NCBI GenBank assembly: GCA_029532415.1 | Contig: JAQOTA010000054.1 | Location: 4,092,001 to 4,156,000 of the forward strand | Source of the DNA: Marasmius tenuissimus | Lineage: Eukaryota; Basidiomycota; Agaricomycetes; Agaricales; Marasmiaceae | Length of the DNA: 64,000 bases | Reading direction: 5' to 3' | Shown here: positions 20,552 to 31,795 of the stretch, piece after piece | Position numbering within the stretch: the stretch's first letter is position 1 | Layout: each line of letters begins with the position of its first letter | Translations under genes and position numbers: made by a program | The notes under the pieces: generated by a model | What the model was told of the DNA's origin: nothing | Databases searched by the model: none | What the model saw: only the letters and a program-made list of their open reading frames with translations

Positions 20552-23500
20552 CTACACAGAAAGCGGTTTGCTATCCTTTTGAGCTAAAATGGCGGAGAAA
20601 GTCAGAAAAACACGAGGCATTCAACGAATAGAAACCCAAAAAAACATACCCATCGTAATCCTATCACCCAGAGAAAGCGCGATACCCTGCGTCTTGCTAC
20701 GAATCCTAACATGTCCGGTGATAGTTCCCGCATCCGTCCGTTCTATACTCAAGTTGGCTAGAGCGTCCTCGCCTGCACCGAAAACAAAGAAAGCAACATC
20801 AGCGGGAAGGAAACAGAGGCTATGCCGAAGAGAAAGATACTGACCGAATAAGCTACGAGCATACATGTTCGCAGACAAGAAGTTGCAGTCTCCGGACAGA
20901 GCACCCTCAGGCGTTAGACACGACATGTTAGTGGCCTTCATGACGTGCTGCAGGTACTCTCGCGGTTCACTACAGAGAGGGGGGGAGGGAGAGTCAGCAT
21001 GTACCAATAAAAAGGAAAAAGGAAAATAAGGAGACACTCACGACAACGAGCTATTCACATTCACCCTATTCTCCCACTCAAACTCAGTCCACATACTGCG
21101 GAACTACAAAAACAGAACGCGCCAGGTCAGTACCTTCGTATCTTCAAAACGCAACAAGACAGACAGCTCACCTGAGTCTCCTTGCAATACGCCGGCTTGA
21201 TATAATCCATAATATCAATATGGATGTCGTTTAAGATCACACAAGCCTCCGACATATTCTGTCCCTCCCACAGGATGCTACCAAATATGACCCCGGTCTC
21301 CGTCGACGAGACCTTGATTGTGGCTTTGATACTCTGGAAACCGTGAGGGCCAATGGTATAGACTGAGGGCCGTTCGACGATTTTGAGGTCACCGAGGGTG
21401 GCAAAGTCTAAACAGAGGTTTTGGAGGGTGTTGGGTGTTTGGTTGACGAGGAGGACGTCTGGAAGTAAGGAATCTTAGTCGTGAAAGGTCTTCCTAGAAC
21501 GACAAAGGAACTCTACCGAGCATGATATCGAAGCCGTGCATCTTGACGAATGCCTCGACGTATATGGGGTCGGAGAAACCTGCACGGGAAACGGTGAGAA
21601 CAATGACCACTAACACCAGGAATGCACCAAAGGCGCTCACCAGTAAGCTGAGTGATCCTACTCAGGTTGGACATGAAGTCTTCCTGAACTTCTCCAGCAC
21701 CAGTCGCTTTCCCAACGTCTTCATCGTACTATAATCCAACATCAACCAACATCCCAAAGAAGGGGACGGGGCAGCAAGAAAGACTCACGTCGATAGCATC
21801 CTCAGCCTTCTTCGAGAACTGTCTGAATGACAACAAATCGTCAACCTGAACAGCAACCTTCTTCACCGACTCGGCTTCCTTCTTCTCAGCCGCCCGTTTC
21901 TACCAAGAGCGTCGTAAGCAACCAATTATAGGTGGGGTGATTGGGAGTCAACGAACCTCCTGCGACGTAAGCATCCTCTCAAACGCCTTCTTCGTATCAT
22001 CCAAGAATATCTCATGGACGATCTGAACCTCCTGAAGCTCGCTGAGGGTTTGCAAGCAGTTCATGATACGTTCGTTTGAATCTTCGTCGATCGGGACGCT
22101 GACCAGGCGACTTTGGCCGACACGGATGATAGAGGTCATTATGAGCATAGCCTAAGTGCGTGTGGTGATCAGTCAAAGTCAAAGATAAATGCACGGAGCG
22201 ACTCACCTCGGCACGAATCATGTTCGATTCTCCTGCGGCCTTCCCATGGTACCGCAGGACCAGCTTCGTCAACGCAGATGACAATACCGAACCAGTGAAA
22301 AAGTCGCCTCCCAATATAAGCGCTGATGGGAGGAAAAGATAGCAAGGTCAGCCCAACAGCGCACTAACACCAGCACAGACAACTCACTCCTCAACGGTGT
22401 CCTCGACCCAAGACTAGCACTCATCTTCGCCTGGCTCGGACTAGCCGTAAACGCCGTCTCCGTAGCATACGTCCCATCCGCCAAAACCTTCGGCTTCGTC
22501 TTCTCCTTCTTCTCAGCCTTCTCCTTCTCCGTCAACTCCGCATCCCCCTCCCCTCCTCCATCCTCCGCCTGTGCGTCCTCCTGAGGAACAATCGGCACAT
22601 CACCAACACACCTCCTAATCTCACTCAATGCCTCCCTGATCAACTCGACATCCTCCACATACTCTCCCAATATCCACAACACCCCCCGGAACACCTTCCC
22701 ACTCCGAATCTCTCCCAACGTTTGCGTAAGCCTCGTAAGAATCGAAGGCCTCAATTTAGGGAACTTCTCCACCACCTCCCTAATAAACGCTACAACGTCC
22801 AACGCCGAAGCAGACGTAGACCCAGACGTCGACCCTGAAGGGACCGTACTGGGTTCCCCAAGGAACTCGAGCAACGCGTGGACGACGCTAGCAGCAACTT
22901 CGGAGAACTTGATCGCTGTGACGTGGATACACTGAATGAGGAGCTGGCGGTATTCGGAGGCTTTTTCGAACTCGGCTTCTTGGGTCTTGAGGAGCTGTTT
23001 CTTCAGGAATAAGACGACTTCTTCGACGTTGCGGCTGGTGGTCATGCTGAGGACGATAGAGATGGCTTTACGACGGACGTCCATGTCTGAGCTGTGGGTG
23101 AGAGTCAGTGGGTCTGCCCCCTAGGCGGATAGTAAAGACTGGGAGGGTTGGCGTACTTGGAAAGAGTCTGTAGGATGTCCATGATCAGGCCGTCGAGAAC
23201 GTGTCCGTGTTTTGCGCGGAGGCCATCTAAGCGATCGAGGACGATGAGCTTGACGTTGTTGTCAGATTCCTTGATCACGAGTTGGATCAGGCATGAGGCA
23301 GAAGCTGGAAATGACTGTGAATACCCCGTGAACACTACTAGGGATGGCTTCATCGCACCTTTGACAGCAGCTGGATTCTGAGTCAACATCGTTAGTGTTG
23401 TCGCGGCCTCGTACTTGACGGCATGCGAAGGCACGTTCAAAAGCTCGAATATTGTTCTGATGTATCTTGCCTGGAATGAAATAGATCAGCTACGCGATAT

Positions 23501-24424
23501 TGAAGGAGGAAAGGCAACGACATACGCGATTAGTCGAATCGTTCTTGCAGTCCAATCTGATAACCTCGATTATGCTGAGCTGTAGCTGTTCGTCCATCGA
23601 CGGTATGCTCTCCGACACCGAAGCGATCCATTCGACTGCCTTTGGCAAAGCACAGTTGGCCAAAAACACGAAAGCGTTGCGCTTACACGTCGAGTCGGTT
23701 TCCGCAGCAAGGAAGGTCATCATGAGTTCTGGTGCGTCCGGAATGAGATTTTCGAATTCCCGATAGATGTTGTACACGGCAAAGACTGCATTTTTGCGGA
23801 CGTATGAGTGTCTGTGTTCAAGGCAAGATCGACATGTAGGAATGAGAGGTTCGAGGAGCTCTGCGTCTTTGGCAATTTTTTGTAGGAATCGAAGGGTTGC
23901 ACCGCGTATGTATTCGTTTGGATGTTGCTGTTTTCTCGACGTTGAGAGATTGGCCTTTGCGAGGTAAAATTGGGCTACTGCTCACCAGGTCATTTCGTAT
24001 GGCGTTACTATCGAGAGTCGAATGTCAGATTTTCGCATATAATCCAGAGATATTCACGACCACGTACACGACAAGAATCATCTCCTGCTTCAGCTTCCCA
24101 TTCTCGTCATATTTTGGGCAGACCTCCCAGTAGAAGTGCAACAACTTTTTTAGCTGCTTATTCCGCGACGGCATCACGAATTGGATGATAGGCATAATCA
24201 GGGTCGGCTGGAGAGCGATATTCTCAGTAAAATCGTCCAGAGTTCGACTTATGAAGACATACCTGAGGATTGCCATTGATCGTAGAAACAATGATCTTGC
24301 GCAACGTGTCAATTTTGGCTTCATCTGTGCCTTTCTCCAGAGACTGGCGTAGTTCTTGAGCAGAAGGATAGTCGACTGTAGAGTCAAAAACGACGGTGTA
24401 ACAGTTAGGATCTGAGGAGCTCAT
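20552..24424 (-). CDS. SEC26: Coatomer subunit beta (beta-COP)
   Basis: This is a structural subunit of the COPI vesicle coat, acting in Golgi-to-ER and intra-Golgi transport. It is read on the minus strand from [15 protein letters not shown] (24424) to QKDSKPLSV (20552) through many short exons. The N-terminal adaptin-like helical solenoid includes [55 protein letters not shown] and [14 protein letters not shown] Lys/Glu-rich linker lies near 22470-22580. The C-terminal appendage ends with [38 protein letters not shown] and a final exon after an intron at 20584. These landmarks are diagnostic of beta-COP rather than other adaptins. It is a single-copy housekeeping gene and gives a reliable anchor for synteny. 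Confidence 0.95.
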
Positions 24425-25302
24425 CGTGGGCGGCGACGACGAGAGCCTGTGATGGTGATGGGGGAGACGTGTAAAAGGGCCGTGGGAGTTTTTTTGACGC
24501 GCCTTGCTTGGCTGGTGACCACCATCAGGACCAACGGGCGCTTACGATTGCTACTTAGCTTGTACCTTGTTCAAGTTCTAGCCCATGAGCGCAACGAAAT
24601 CAACTGCAACGATTGCAACTACGCCTTCATCGTGCCTCTCAGAATCCAAGGCGACGTGATGCACATCCCAGCAATCCAGAAGTTGTCTTTGCGTGGAAAC
24701 AGAGCATGTGTCGCGACAGTAATGGGAAATAATGCTCGATCTGAACTGCCATAGGTTGATATCGGTGTGTAATATGATACCCACCTCAGATACCAGACAG
24801 CTAAACTGTTCCCGCCGCAGACAATAATCAGTCTGTCCAGCCTTGGGGCGGGTTGCAATTTCTCGTCCCTGGTCGCACCGTCTCCCACATTACGGGGACA
24901 AAACTAAAGGCCACGGACGCAGGATTATCCGCCTACCGTACTCGTAGGAGAATCGAGGGACGGGAAGGCGAGACCAGTAGCCCAGTTGTTTATTGACCGA
25001 CCGCTGAATACCTGAACACATTAGGTATAGTACACCGCGCTGCGCCAACACTATTCCTGACATGCCTACGTTCAGTCTTTCACTGCTCTGATGGCCCAGA
25101 ACTCGATCCTTGACACACTACGACTCCTCTGACAAGGTTTACCCCTCAGCCAGTCCAAGCTGGCTAATTCAGTCGTTCGTATCATTTCCTCCGCACCGCA
25201 ATCCAATGAATGGGAACAGTTACAATAGGATCCCTGTGGTTTCGACGTGTCTTCATTGATGATTGAATCATGATGGCGATTTCCATCTCTCGAGAACCTA
25301 CT
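24425..25302. other. Divergent intergenic region
   Basis: This region holds the promoters of beta-COP (leftward) and of the thioredoxin-like gene (rightward; TATAAA at 25303-25308, 65-70 bases before its ATG). No coding segment is supported. Confidence 0.4.
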
Positions 25303-25372
25303 TATAAACTCCTACCCCGTCGTCGACTTTCCACTGTCAAACTCCTTTCCCTTCCCTTCCCATACTATTACC

Positions 25373-25921
25373 ATGCCTGTTCACCCACTCGAATCACAAG
25401 AAGCCTTCACAAAGATCGTACGCGTTTCAATTGATACCCTTCACAAGTAAAGTTGAGGTACTAATAACAATTCAGATAAACTCTGGACACCCAATCGTCA
25501 TCGACTTTTGGGCAGAATGGTGTCCACCATGCAAAGCCATCGCCCCCATCTACGAAGAACTCTCAAACTCGGAAGAATACCAAGGGATCGAGTTCTACAA
25601 AGTCGAAGCAGATGAACACCAAGACATATCGGAGGCTATAGCAGAGGGAGAAGGGGGTGTTCGGTCGGTAAGTAACACTCACATACATACATCGCCCTGT
25701 TGATGGCGTTGATGCTGATGCTGGTACTTACGCAGATCCCGACATTCATCTTATTCAAAGATGGGAAGAAACTGCGTGAAGTCGTCGGGGCGAATGTTGA
25801 AGCTATCAAGGTTCGTTCTTCTTTTCTCTCTCCCTTTTACGAAGGACCCGGACTCATCCTTCCCGTATTGTAGGCGCTCCTTCGGTTTGGTTTGGCTGAG
25901 GTGAAATCCAGCAAACGTTGA
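25373..25921 (+). CDS. Thioredoxin-like protein with WCPPC active site
   Basis: Exons 25373-25417, 25476-25667, 25736-25810 and 25874-25921 give 119 residues. The fold landmarks are clear: [18 protein letters not shown] (active site), [13 protein letters not shown], the cis-proline [12 protein letters not shown], and a closing helix. The redox motif is CPPC rather than CGPC, which in other thioredoxins shifts redox potential and partner choice. A short acidic/Gly insertion (EGEGGVRS) precedes the cis-Pro strand. Intron positions match those of the 5.1 kb thioredoxin, so the two are old paralogues. The C-terminus VKSSKR is basic with no known targeting motif. Whether it is a general reductase or a specialised one cannot be told. 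Confidence 0.88.
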
Positions 25922-26330
25922 GGTTTGCATATGCGCGATGCATACTAGATTTGGGCTTACCTGCTCCACGATAGAAGAGTTTGAAGAAATATACCTAGCT
26001 TCTGAATGGGCGACTGATTGCGCAAAGGTGAATTCCTATCAACATGTTTCGGATAGCCATCTATGCAGGCTACCGAACGACCTTATATACAGCCAATTTA
26101 ATAAGACGTGTGTCTATTCTGTTTCGGTGAAGGCACATATCAGTGTAGTAAGCATATTAGTACAAAGCAATCTTCCGGTGCCAATTAATCATAATGGTTG
26201 AGAAAGGTTCATCAAACTCTAATACATTATACGCCGAAAGGCAACGAGTCCTTACAGGGTTCTGAATCAGGCAGGATATCATCACACGACTGCGGAGTCC
26301 TTGTCCCAACGAAACACTCTTCACAGTGCG
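25922..26330. other. Intergenic DNA
   Basis: No gene is seen. The right end may include further unrecognisable sequence of the RPAC1 relic next to it. Confidence 0.35.
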
Positions 26331-26339
26331 CGCTCACAT

Positions 26340-26690
26340 AGGTCTGCTATGATACTCGTTCGATGTGCTAATGCTTCGTCTCAAATGAGTCGTGTTAGGA
26401 GTATAGGTTCTGTTGCAACTGAAGGTATCTTGAATAAGAAAACTCAGTTTGCCATCCGAACTAAGTCAACCAAGCAATGAACCGACCTCAGCAATCACAA
26501 TTCTCCGAAATGCATTCACAGTCGACGCATCGACACCCATGAGATTGAACTCTGTCATTTGAAAGCCATGAGCCTTTACGGTCGTATTCTATCCTTTCCA
26601 TGTCCATTCAATAGTTTTAGCGTTGAACAAGACCAGGGCGCGCCGCACTTGGGTGAACTTCTGGTTTCCCCGGAACTTTGGCGCCTCGGT
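26340..26690 (-). pseudogene. RPAC1 (RNA polymerase I/III subunit AC40) relic, copy A
   Basis: Read on the minus strand, this contains GVDASTVNAFRRIVIAEV, which matches the near-invariant 'GVDASIANAFRRI' dimerisation motif of the alpha-like subunit shared by RNA polymerases I and III. An intron-like stretch (gtcggt...caag) follows, then IPSVATE and, after a stop, DEALAHR (family: QDEVLAHR). Upstream is the weak match to the family's N-terminal segment, QKFTQVRRALVLF, with a TAG between. The intron is retained, so it arose by DNA duplication, not by reverse transcription. Several stops make it non-functional. A miniature transposon sits immediately on its 5' side. The related copy is at about 29750-30670. 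Confidence 0.75.
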
Positions 26691-27142
26691 AGGACCTGGG
26701 CTACTCCCCTATAGGTCCGGCCCGAGTTTGCATTTTTGGGGGCCCCAAAACCGCAATTTTTCCGTCTCAATTTTACATTTTTGAGGCTATTTGAGGAGAA
26801 TTTCCGGCCCAAATTGCATTTTTCAGGACCAATTCAACCGTCTTGAGCCATCTTACCATCCATGCTGAGGTAGGCCAGCGGGCTGTTCTTAGCCAAATCG
26901 CATCTAATCACGCTTCTGCAGCGAATTGTCGAGTTTATTGGGTTTTATCACCTCTCGCGACGATTTCACACGTACCAGTAAGCCTCGGTAAGGTCGAACA
27001 TTGGTGACGAGCGTGACTAAACGTGACAACCCCCAGCCCATATTGCATATTCTCCTTCCAAATAAGGCAAGTCAGATTGCATATTTGAGGCCGGTTTTGG
27101 GCCTCCAGAGGGCCGGACCTATAGGGGAGTAGCCCAGGTCCT
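26691..27142. mobile_element. MITE with 33-bp perfect terminal inverted repeats
   Basis: The 452-bp non-coding element starts aggacctgggctactccc, and its last 33 bases are the exact reverse complement of its first 33. It is flanked by an 8-bp direct repeat GCCTCGGT (26683-26690 and 27143-27150). Eight-base target duplications are made by hAT and P superfamily transposases. It has no coding capacity and needs a transposase in trans. It has landed in the 5' part of RPAC1 relic copy A. Confidence 0.9.
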
Positions 27143-27150
27143 GCCTCGGT

Positions 27151-27350
27151 ACAAGTTGTTGTTCAAATCTTTTATCACCGCTCTGCTGCTACCCCAGCAA
27201 GTCCTCATGAACGTATTTGGCTTGAACGTGTTACTTCGTGCTGGAGAGTGCTCAAGAAGATTCTGATGAGGGTAAGAGAGGGTAAGAGGAAGAGTATGAG
27301 GGGTTACATAATTTCAGCGCTCCGTCGGCACTAAACTGCTTTCATTCCTC
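27151..27350 (-). pseudogene. Continuation of the duplicated segment beyond the MITE
   Basis: The stretch around 27275-27340 (ggttacataattt, then gcgctccgtcggcactaaac) resembles 30755-30792 plus 31290-31305 of copy B, on the far side of RPAC1 in both. It therefore belongs to the same duplication. Here it is uninterrupted, while copy B carries an insertion. Confidence 0.5.
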
Positions 27351-27853
27351 TCCAGCCCGGTGGCACCCTCAAAATCGTATCAGAAGCGCTTCAGCCTTCC
27401 GCTAACTTCTGCCTCCAGATGTCGAGTACTTGAGCCTCCAGACCCTCAGAGTTGCAACGGAAGTCCTGAGAATAGTGTACTGATCTTTCAAGTCAGACTC
27501 AGGCCAGGAAATTGAATCTTCTCACAACCTTCCAAAGTGGCAAACTACTCGTCAAAGGCTTCCTTATGTTGCGCGAGAGTCACCCTTTACCAGCACTACC
27601 AGATGATCTCGAGTAGCCTCCGACATATTCACGTGGAATCATCACGAAGCTACCACTGGGGTGTAAGTCTGATGACTTGCAGGTTGAATTTACGAGACGT
27701 TGAATATTGAAGATCTCTGTAAGTATCCAATCCTGCAGTGGACAAATCCTTTGATCGAGATAACTTACAAAATTGAATTTCGGATAATATCTAGCAACAT
27801 TGTAAAGACATGATTCGGCCAGACGTGACTAGTATGCGTGCGGCGTACACCGT
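27351..27853. other. Intergenic 3' flank of the peroxygenase gene
   Basis: No coding frame with splice support is seen. Confidence 0.35.
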
Positions 27854-28905
27854 CTACTCAGACTCCGGAGAGAGAACGACCCTGGGACATTGGTCTCCCG
27901 TTGGCTCCCAATCAGACGCCGCCGCAATCTTGTTAGCGAGTGCTTGCACGGTGGCCCCGTTGATGGGAGTTGTAGGTCTCTTCCATCCTTCCTCGATCGG
28001 CAAGCGTTCTTCGCGGAAGAAGATCTGGACGAACCTGCAGCACGGTGAAAAAATAGGGAAAGGTCAGTCCCCGGGAGTGTATGTACGAAGATATCAAAGT
28101 AGTACTCACTTCTTAGGCGCCTCACCCTTGATCGGGTCACCCATAACGCTCAAATAGAACCCGCTCTCTGCAGCTCGAGCTCCCTGCTGAAATTCCGTGT
28201 TCGTGACGTTTGGATTCCTGCTGATCGAATCAGCAAGTCGGGCGTGCATCACTTGGCCTGCGGAAGTCGTATTGTAGACGTCGGAGCCAGGGTTGGAGTT
28301 GAGGAGGACCGAGAAGAGCTCTTCGCTGAAACTGATATGGTCGCCTAGGGCAATGTCCTCGCGGGAGATAGAGGCGTCATGCTCGATGTTGCCGTGCCTT
28401 TGGGTATAAGAAGTGGACCGTGAGGGTTTACTTTATCAGTTTTCGGTCAGTGAAACACGTACAAGGCAATGTCGTGGAGAGACATAGTCTCTGCTTCGCG
28501 GGAGGTCAAAAGTCCGATTTTGCCGGCTCCGATTGGGATGTCGGATTCCATGTTGTAGCCTTCTATTACATGAAGAAAAGCCGGGTCAGAGGATGGAGGC
28601 GATGACAGGGAAGGCTCGTTGGCCAGCTCACTGAAAGCAGCTTCCACAATCATAGGGACTGAGATGTTACGGCCGTGCCTTGGTAAGAGTCCGTGATTAG
28701 CCAACCTACAGAGGCATTAGTCCCTCTCGCGCAGTGTATGGCAGGATATGTTAACGCACGTATTAAGACCTGGGCAAGGACTACGCAAGTCGTTGGGGCC
28801 CGGGGCCTGCCATGGATAAGCGGAGAAGTCGAAGCCACCGTCCTGGGCCTGAACGATGCCAACGGTCAGGGCGACGAGAGAAACGATAAGCTTGTTGGGA
28901 TTCAT
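27854..28905 (-). CDS. Unspecific peroxygenase / heme-thiolate peroxidase (Peroxidase_2)
   Basis: This is a secreted heme-thiolate enzyme that uses peroxide to oxygenate or halogenate many organic substrates. Exons in coding order are 28905-28760, 28705-28463, 28397-28110 and 28034-27854, giving 285 residues. A signal peptide of about 20 residues ends in TVGIVQAQ. The heme-ligand motif is SPCPGLNTLANHGLLPR, whose PCP cysteine binds iron. The Mg and acid-base motif is NIEHDASISR (EHD). EHD together with the short length marks the short (group I) UPOs as opposed to long EGD types. I see no Arg where long UPOs use it for peroxide cleavage. The gene stands between two RPAC1 relics, so the region has been rearranged, but this frame is clean and looks functional. 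Confidence 0.92.
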
Positions 28906-29194
28906 GGTACTGAGGCGGTGGCTTGCTTGATGAGCAGTTGGAAGCTGTCTTCTGTATCTCTGGCTTGCAGTATGTCTTGCTTAAATACCCTCAAGGGACC
29001 AATAGGAAGTCTCCTATTACTCTGTAATCAGGCCAAGGTTAAGCATCCATCCATTCTCCGGGCGCTAGCGAAGGAGTGATATCCGCCTGCTGCGGTAGCG
29101 AGACAGAAAATAGGTAAGTATTTTCCAGTGATGAACTTACGAGTGGCGCAAAAGGCTCACGTATTCTCAATTTAATGCACGGATACTTTCGCCT
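28906..29194. other. Promoter region of the peroxygenase gene
   Basis: No gene is seen. A TATTTAAG motif on the minus strand at about 28981-28988 lies roughly 80 bases before the peroxygenase ATG. Confidence 0.4.
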
Positions 29195-29745
29195 ACTTCT
29201 TTTTTGGAATACAAAGATGATTCAGAGCCCCTTACGAGCACCATTGGAATGAATGCGTACCATCAGTAATGTCGGCCTTCTTCGCTAGCTTGTCGTCGCG
29301 CAGCACGCGTAATATTCGCGTATCCACGGCAGAAACGGGGTTCTGTGACTCTAGTAGAGGCTCAGTTGATCGTGCAATGGTGCGATTCAATTCGTTCGAA
29401 AGCTGTATGTGTCGCTGCGGGAGGACGCTCAGCAGTCCTTCGATACAACTCTTTTACGCCTTATTCGGAATGCTGACAGGAGGCATGAAGATGACGATGT
29501 TCAAAGTTGGTCATTCGGGGCGATAGATACCGACTCTTGCTGGTACGAGAGCAGATCAACACATGGCCCTCAGACTTTCTGCGACTCCGCCATCACCATG
29601 CCCTCTTGTCTCTGTACCTCCCTTCACGCTCTCGCGCTCTTCGGCAGCCCTGGTGGCTTCGAACGCATGGCTTTGTAGCCTCTGGTAGCAGGCTTTCAGG
29701 TCGATATCGTCCTTTTACTTCCCACAAAAGGAGAAGTCAACTTGC
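29195..29745 (-). other. Coding-like minus-strand fragments, unrecognised
   Basis: Two open stretches read like protein: DDIDLKACYQRLQSHAFEAT then RAAEERESV (about 29640-29720), and ELNRTIARSTEPLLESQNPV then SAVDTRILRVLRDDKLAKKA (about 29270-29400). They are separated by stops and follow the RPAC1 relic. The first might be a strongly diverged RPAC1 C-terminus; the second is something else. No complete gene can be built. Confidence 0.3.
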
Positions 29746-29749
29746 TACA

Positions 29750-30670
29750 TCACACAAAGTGACCGAACGGACAGAAAACCCATAAATGAAAATATCCATG
29801 ATCCTACTGAGTTCTTTATTGTCCGCGAAGTTTGGATGCCGACTGTATGGCTTCACGGTCGGTGTACGCCTTGCCTGAGAGTCGACGGTTGCTACGCCTG
29901 TTGCGAAAGACTTTCGGAACTCTTTGATGCGGTCGGGTGGAATTTCGCTGTTGGACCGATACTGAGATGAAAACGGTAGGAGGCAACCGCTAAAAAGGGC
30001 TCATGATTCGAATGAGCAAAGCTCACTGGCCCGTTCCAAATTTTGCAAAAACTACATGGATCGTCGGTGCCGGTTCGATATGCGCAATACGGTTCGTGCT
30101 AGCCTGATCGACTCCAAGCGAGGTGTGAAGAGAGGAGTTCACGACTGGTCATGTTTTCGGAACCTCTGGGAGCGTTGTGGTTTTGGGTACAGGTGAGCTC
30201 GACTTGTCCAACAGTCCAAGTATTTCGTCGTTTACTGAGAGGAAAATTGTTTAGTTGATGTGCATTAACTGAATTACGATGAACGACATACAAACTCACA
30301 AATCCATCCTTGTTCAGTCAATGTTCAAAGGCACTTAACCTATTTGATGCGTCAATGCCTCGTCTCGTGTGAGTCGTGTTATGATTCTATTCAATCGAGG
30401 GCATCTTGAAAATAGAAGCTTCAGGTCACCTCAGTTGGAGCCGAATCAATCAAACAGAGAGCCAACTGCATTCGCTATCGACGGATCGACGCCCACAGGA
30501 TCAAGCTTTCTCTGTGAATTCGGAAGTCAGGTAACGTTCACTGTCGTATCTGTCCTATATACGTTCAGTCCATACGATCAGAATTCGACAAGGCCAGCCT
30601 GGACGCGACGCACTTGGTCGAACTTTTGGAGATCCCAGGGATTATTGAAAGGACTGAATACGAGCTCTCC
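29750..30670 (-). pseudogene. RPAC1 (RNA polymerase I/III subunit AC40) relic, copy B
   Basis: This near full-length but broken gene for the RNA polymerase I/III alpha-like subunit lies on the minus strand. In order it shows NPWDLQKFDQVRR (N-terminal), DPVGVDPSIANAV, DEALTHQIG-stop-VPLNID-stop-TRMDL (family DEVLAHRIGLVPL...), ELTCTQNHNAPRGSENM then SSHLAWSR (family CTRNPNAPKGS...), ASYRFHLSI, and PDRIKEFRKSFATGVATVD then NFADNKELSRIMDIFIY (family C-terminal block). Exons are still separated by intron-like DNA and interrupted by several stops. An intact RPAC1 must exist elsewhere, because the subunit is essential. Copy A at 26340-26690 is a shorter relative. Confidence 0.78.
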
Positions 30671-30792
30671 TGTTATCTGATATAGTTGTCGTGAGGTTAT
30701 TTGGCGAGAACGCCGCTTTGAAAACGAAAGTTTTCAGGAGGATGGGGTCAAGAGGAAGAGATTCAGAAGTTACATAATGCTGGCGGTCCGTC

Positions 30793-31289
30793 TAGGGTTG
30801 TCAATGGTTGGGCGGAACCGGCGGTTTGAACTGCCCGGTCCCGGACCGAACCAGACCATGACGTCAAATCGGTTTGGCCAACCGCACTGCCGGTTCGGTT
30901 CCAGACCGGCTTCAACCACGGCCAACCGGTTTGATTTCTTTTTTTTTTCGTACCCAACTCAGCTCTCAATAGCATTGTATTTGCCATGTTTGAAACTAAA
31001 GAAAGTTTTGTGTTGTTCAAACATCTAAATTCTTGAGATTGTGGGTCTCAAAACCTCAAATTTGGCCTCCGAGAGCAAACAAGACGCCCGGGGCACAAAA
31101 ATTCTAACTCAGAAAAGTGAAAACCTGATGGAAAAATATTATATTATCTATGCCGGTCGAAACCGCGGTCAACCGGGTTGGGCGGTTCCGAAACCGAACT
31201 TGCGGTTCCAAAATGGTTTTCAAACCGCCGGAACCGGACCATCCGGTTTGGAAACCGGTTTAAACCGGAACCGCCCAGCGGCAACCCTA
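30793..31289. mobile_element. MITE-like element rich in AACCGG motifs
   Basis: The roughly 497-bp element starts tagggttgtc and ends ggcaacccta. The ends are imperfect inverted repeats (tagggttg, then gggcgg-aacc on both sides). Both subterminal regions are packed with AACCGG/CCGGTT motifs, as in hAT-type elements whose transposase binds subterminal repeats. The duplicated segment at 27275-27340 continues without it, and the flanks here share ccgt, so it behaves as an insertion. It has no coding capacity. Confidence 0.72.
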
Positions 31290-31299
31290 CCGTGAGCGC

Positions 31300-31795
31300 T
31301 AAAACTCGCCGACATTTCGGCAACTCCCACTGTCAGTTTTCATTGGACGATTGCTCTGTTCGAGCCAATCTCTGCTGCATGTAGAGGTGGCACGGTGATA
31401 CTCGACATGTTCAGCTACTAAGTTATGCGGGTCAATTTCCATGATGCAGCTTGAACGTTGAACAGTTGGACCTCCGCCGCCGGGAGCCCCGGGGACTTGA
31501 GGTGGGGGAAGGAAAGCGAACTCGCAAGACGGTTCGAAATGCCGACTTGGTGCAATGTTCACACGCGTGCACTCTCGACTCCGCAGTCCAGATTCCAGCG
31601 ATCTTTCTTCAAAAGGAACAGGTATGACAGAGGAACGTTGGTCAGCAGACTGAGATTGGGTCTGTTGTATACAACGACAGCTGGAATGACACAACACTGA
31701 TGTATGTAGTACAAAATAATGCAAGGGCTACATTCGAACATGCATGGCAGAACAAGAAAGGTACATAGATACGAACGAGAACGGGGCTAGTAGCA
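31300..31795. other. Intergenic DNA
   Basis: No gene is recognised. This is 3' flank of the gene ending at 31796. Confidence 0.35.

Noticed and set aside
29750..30670. C-to-T repeat-induced mutation as the cause of stops in RPAC1 relic copy B
   Set aside because: Several stops stand where Leu or Pro codons are expected, which a simple C-to-T change does not explain.
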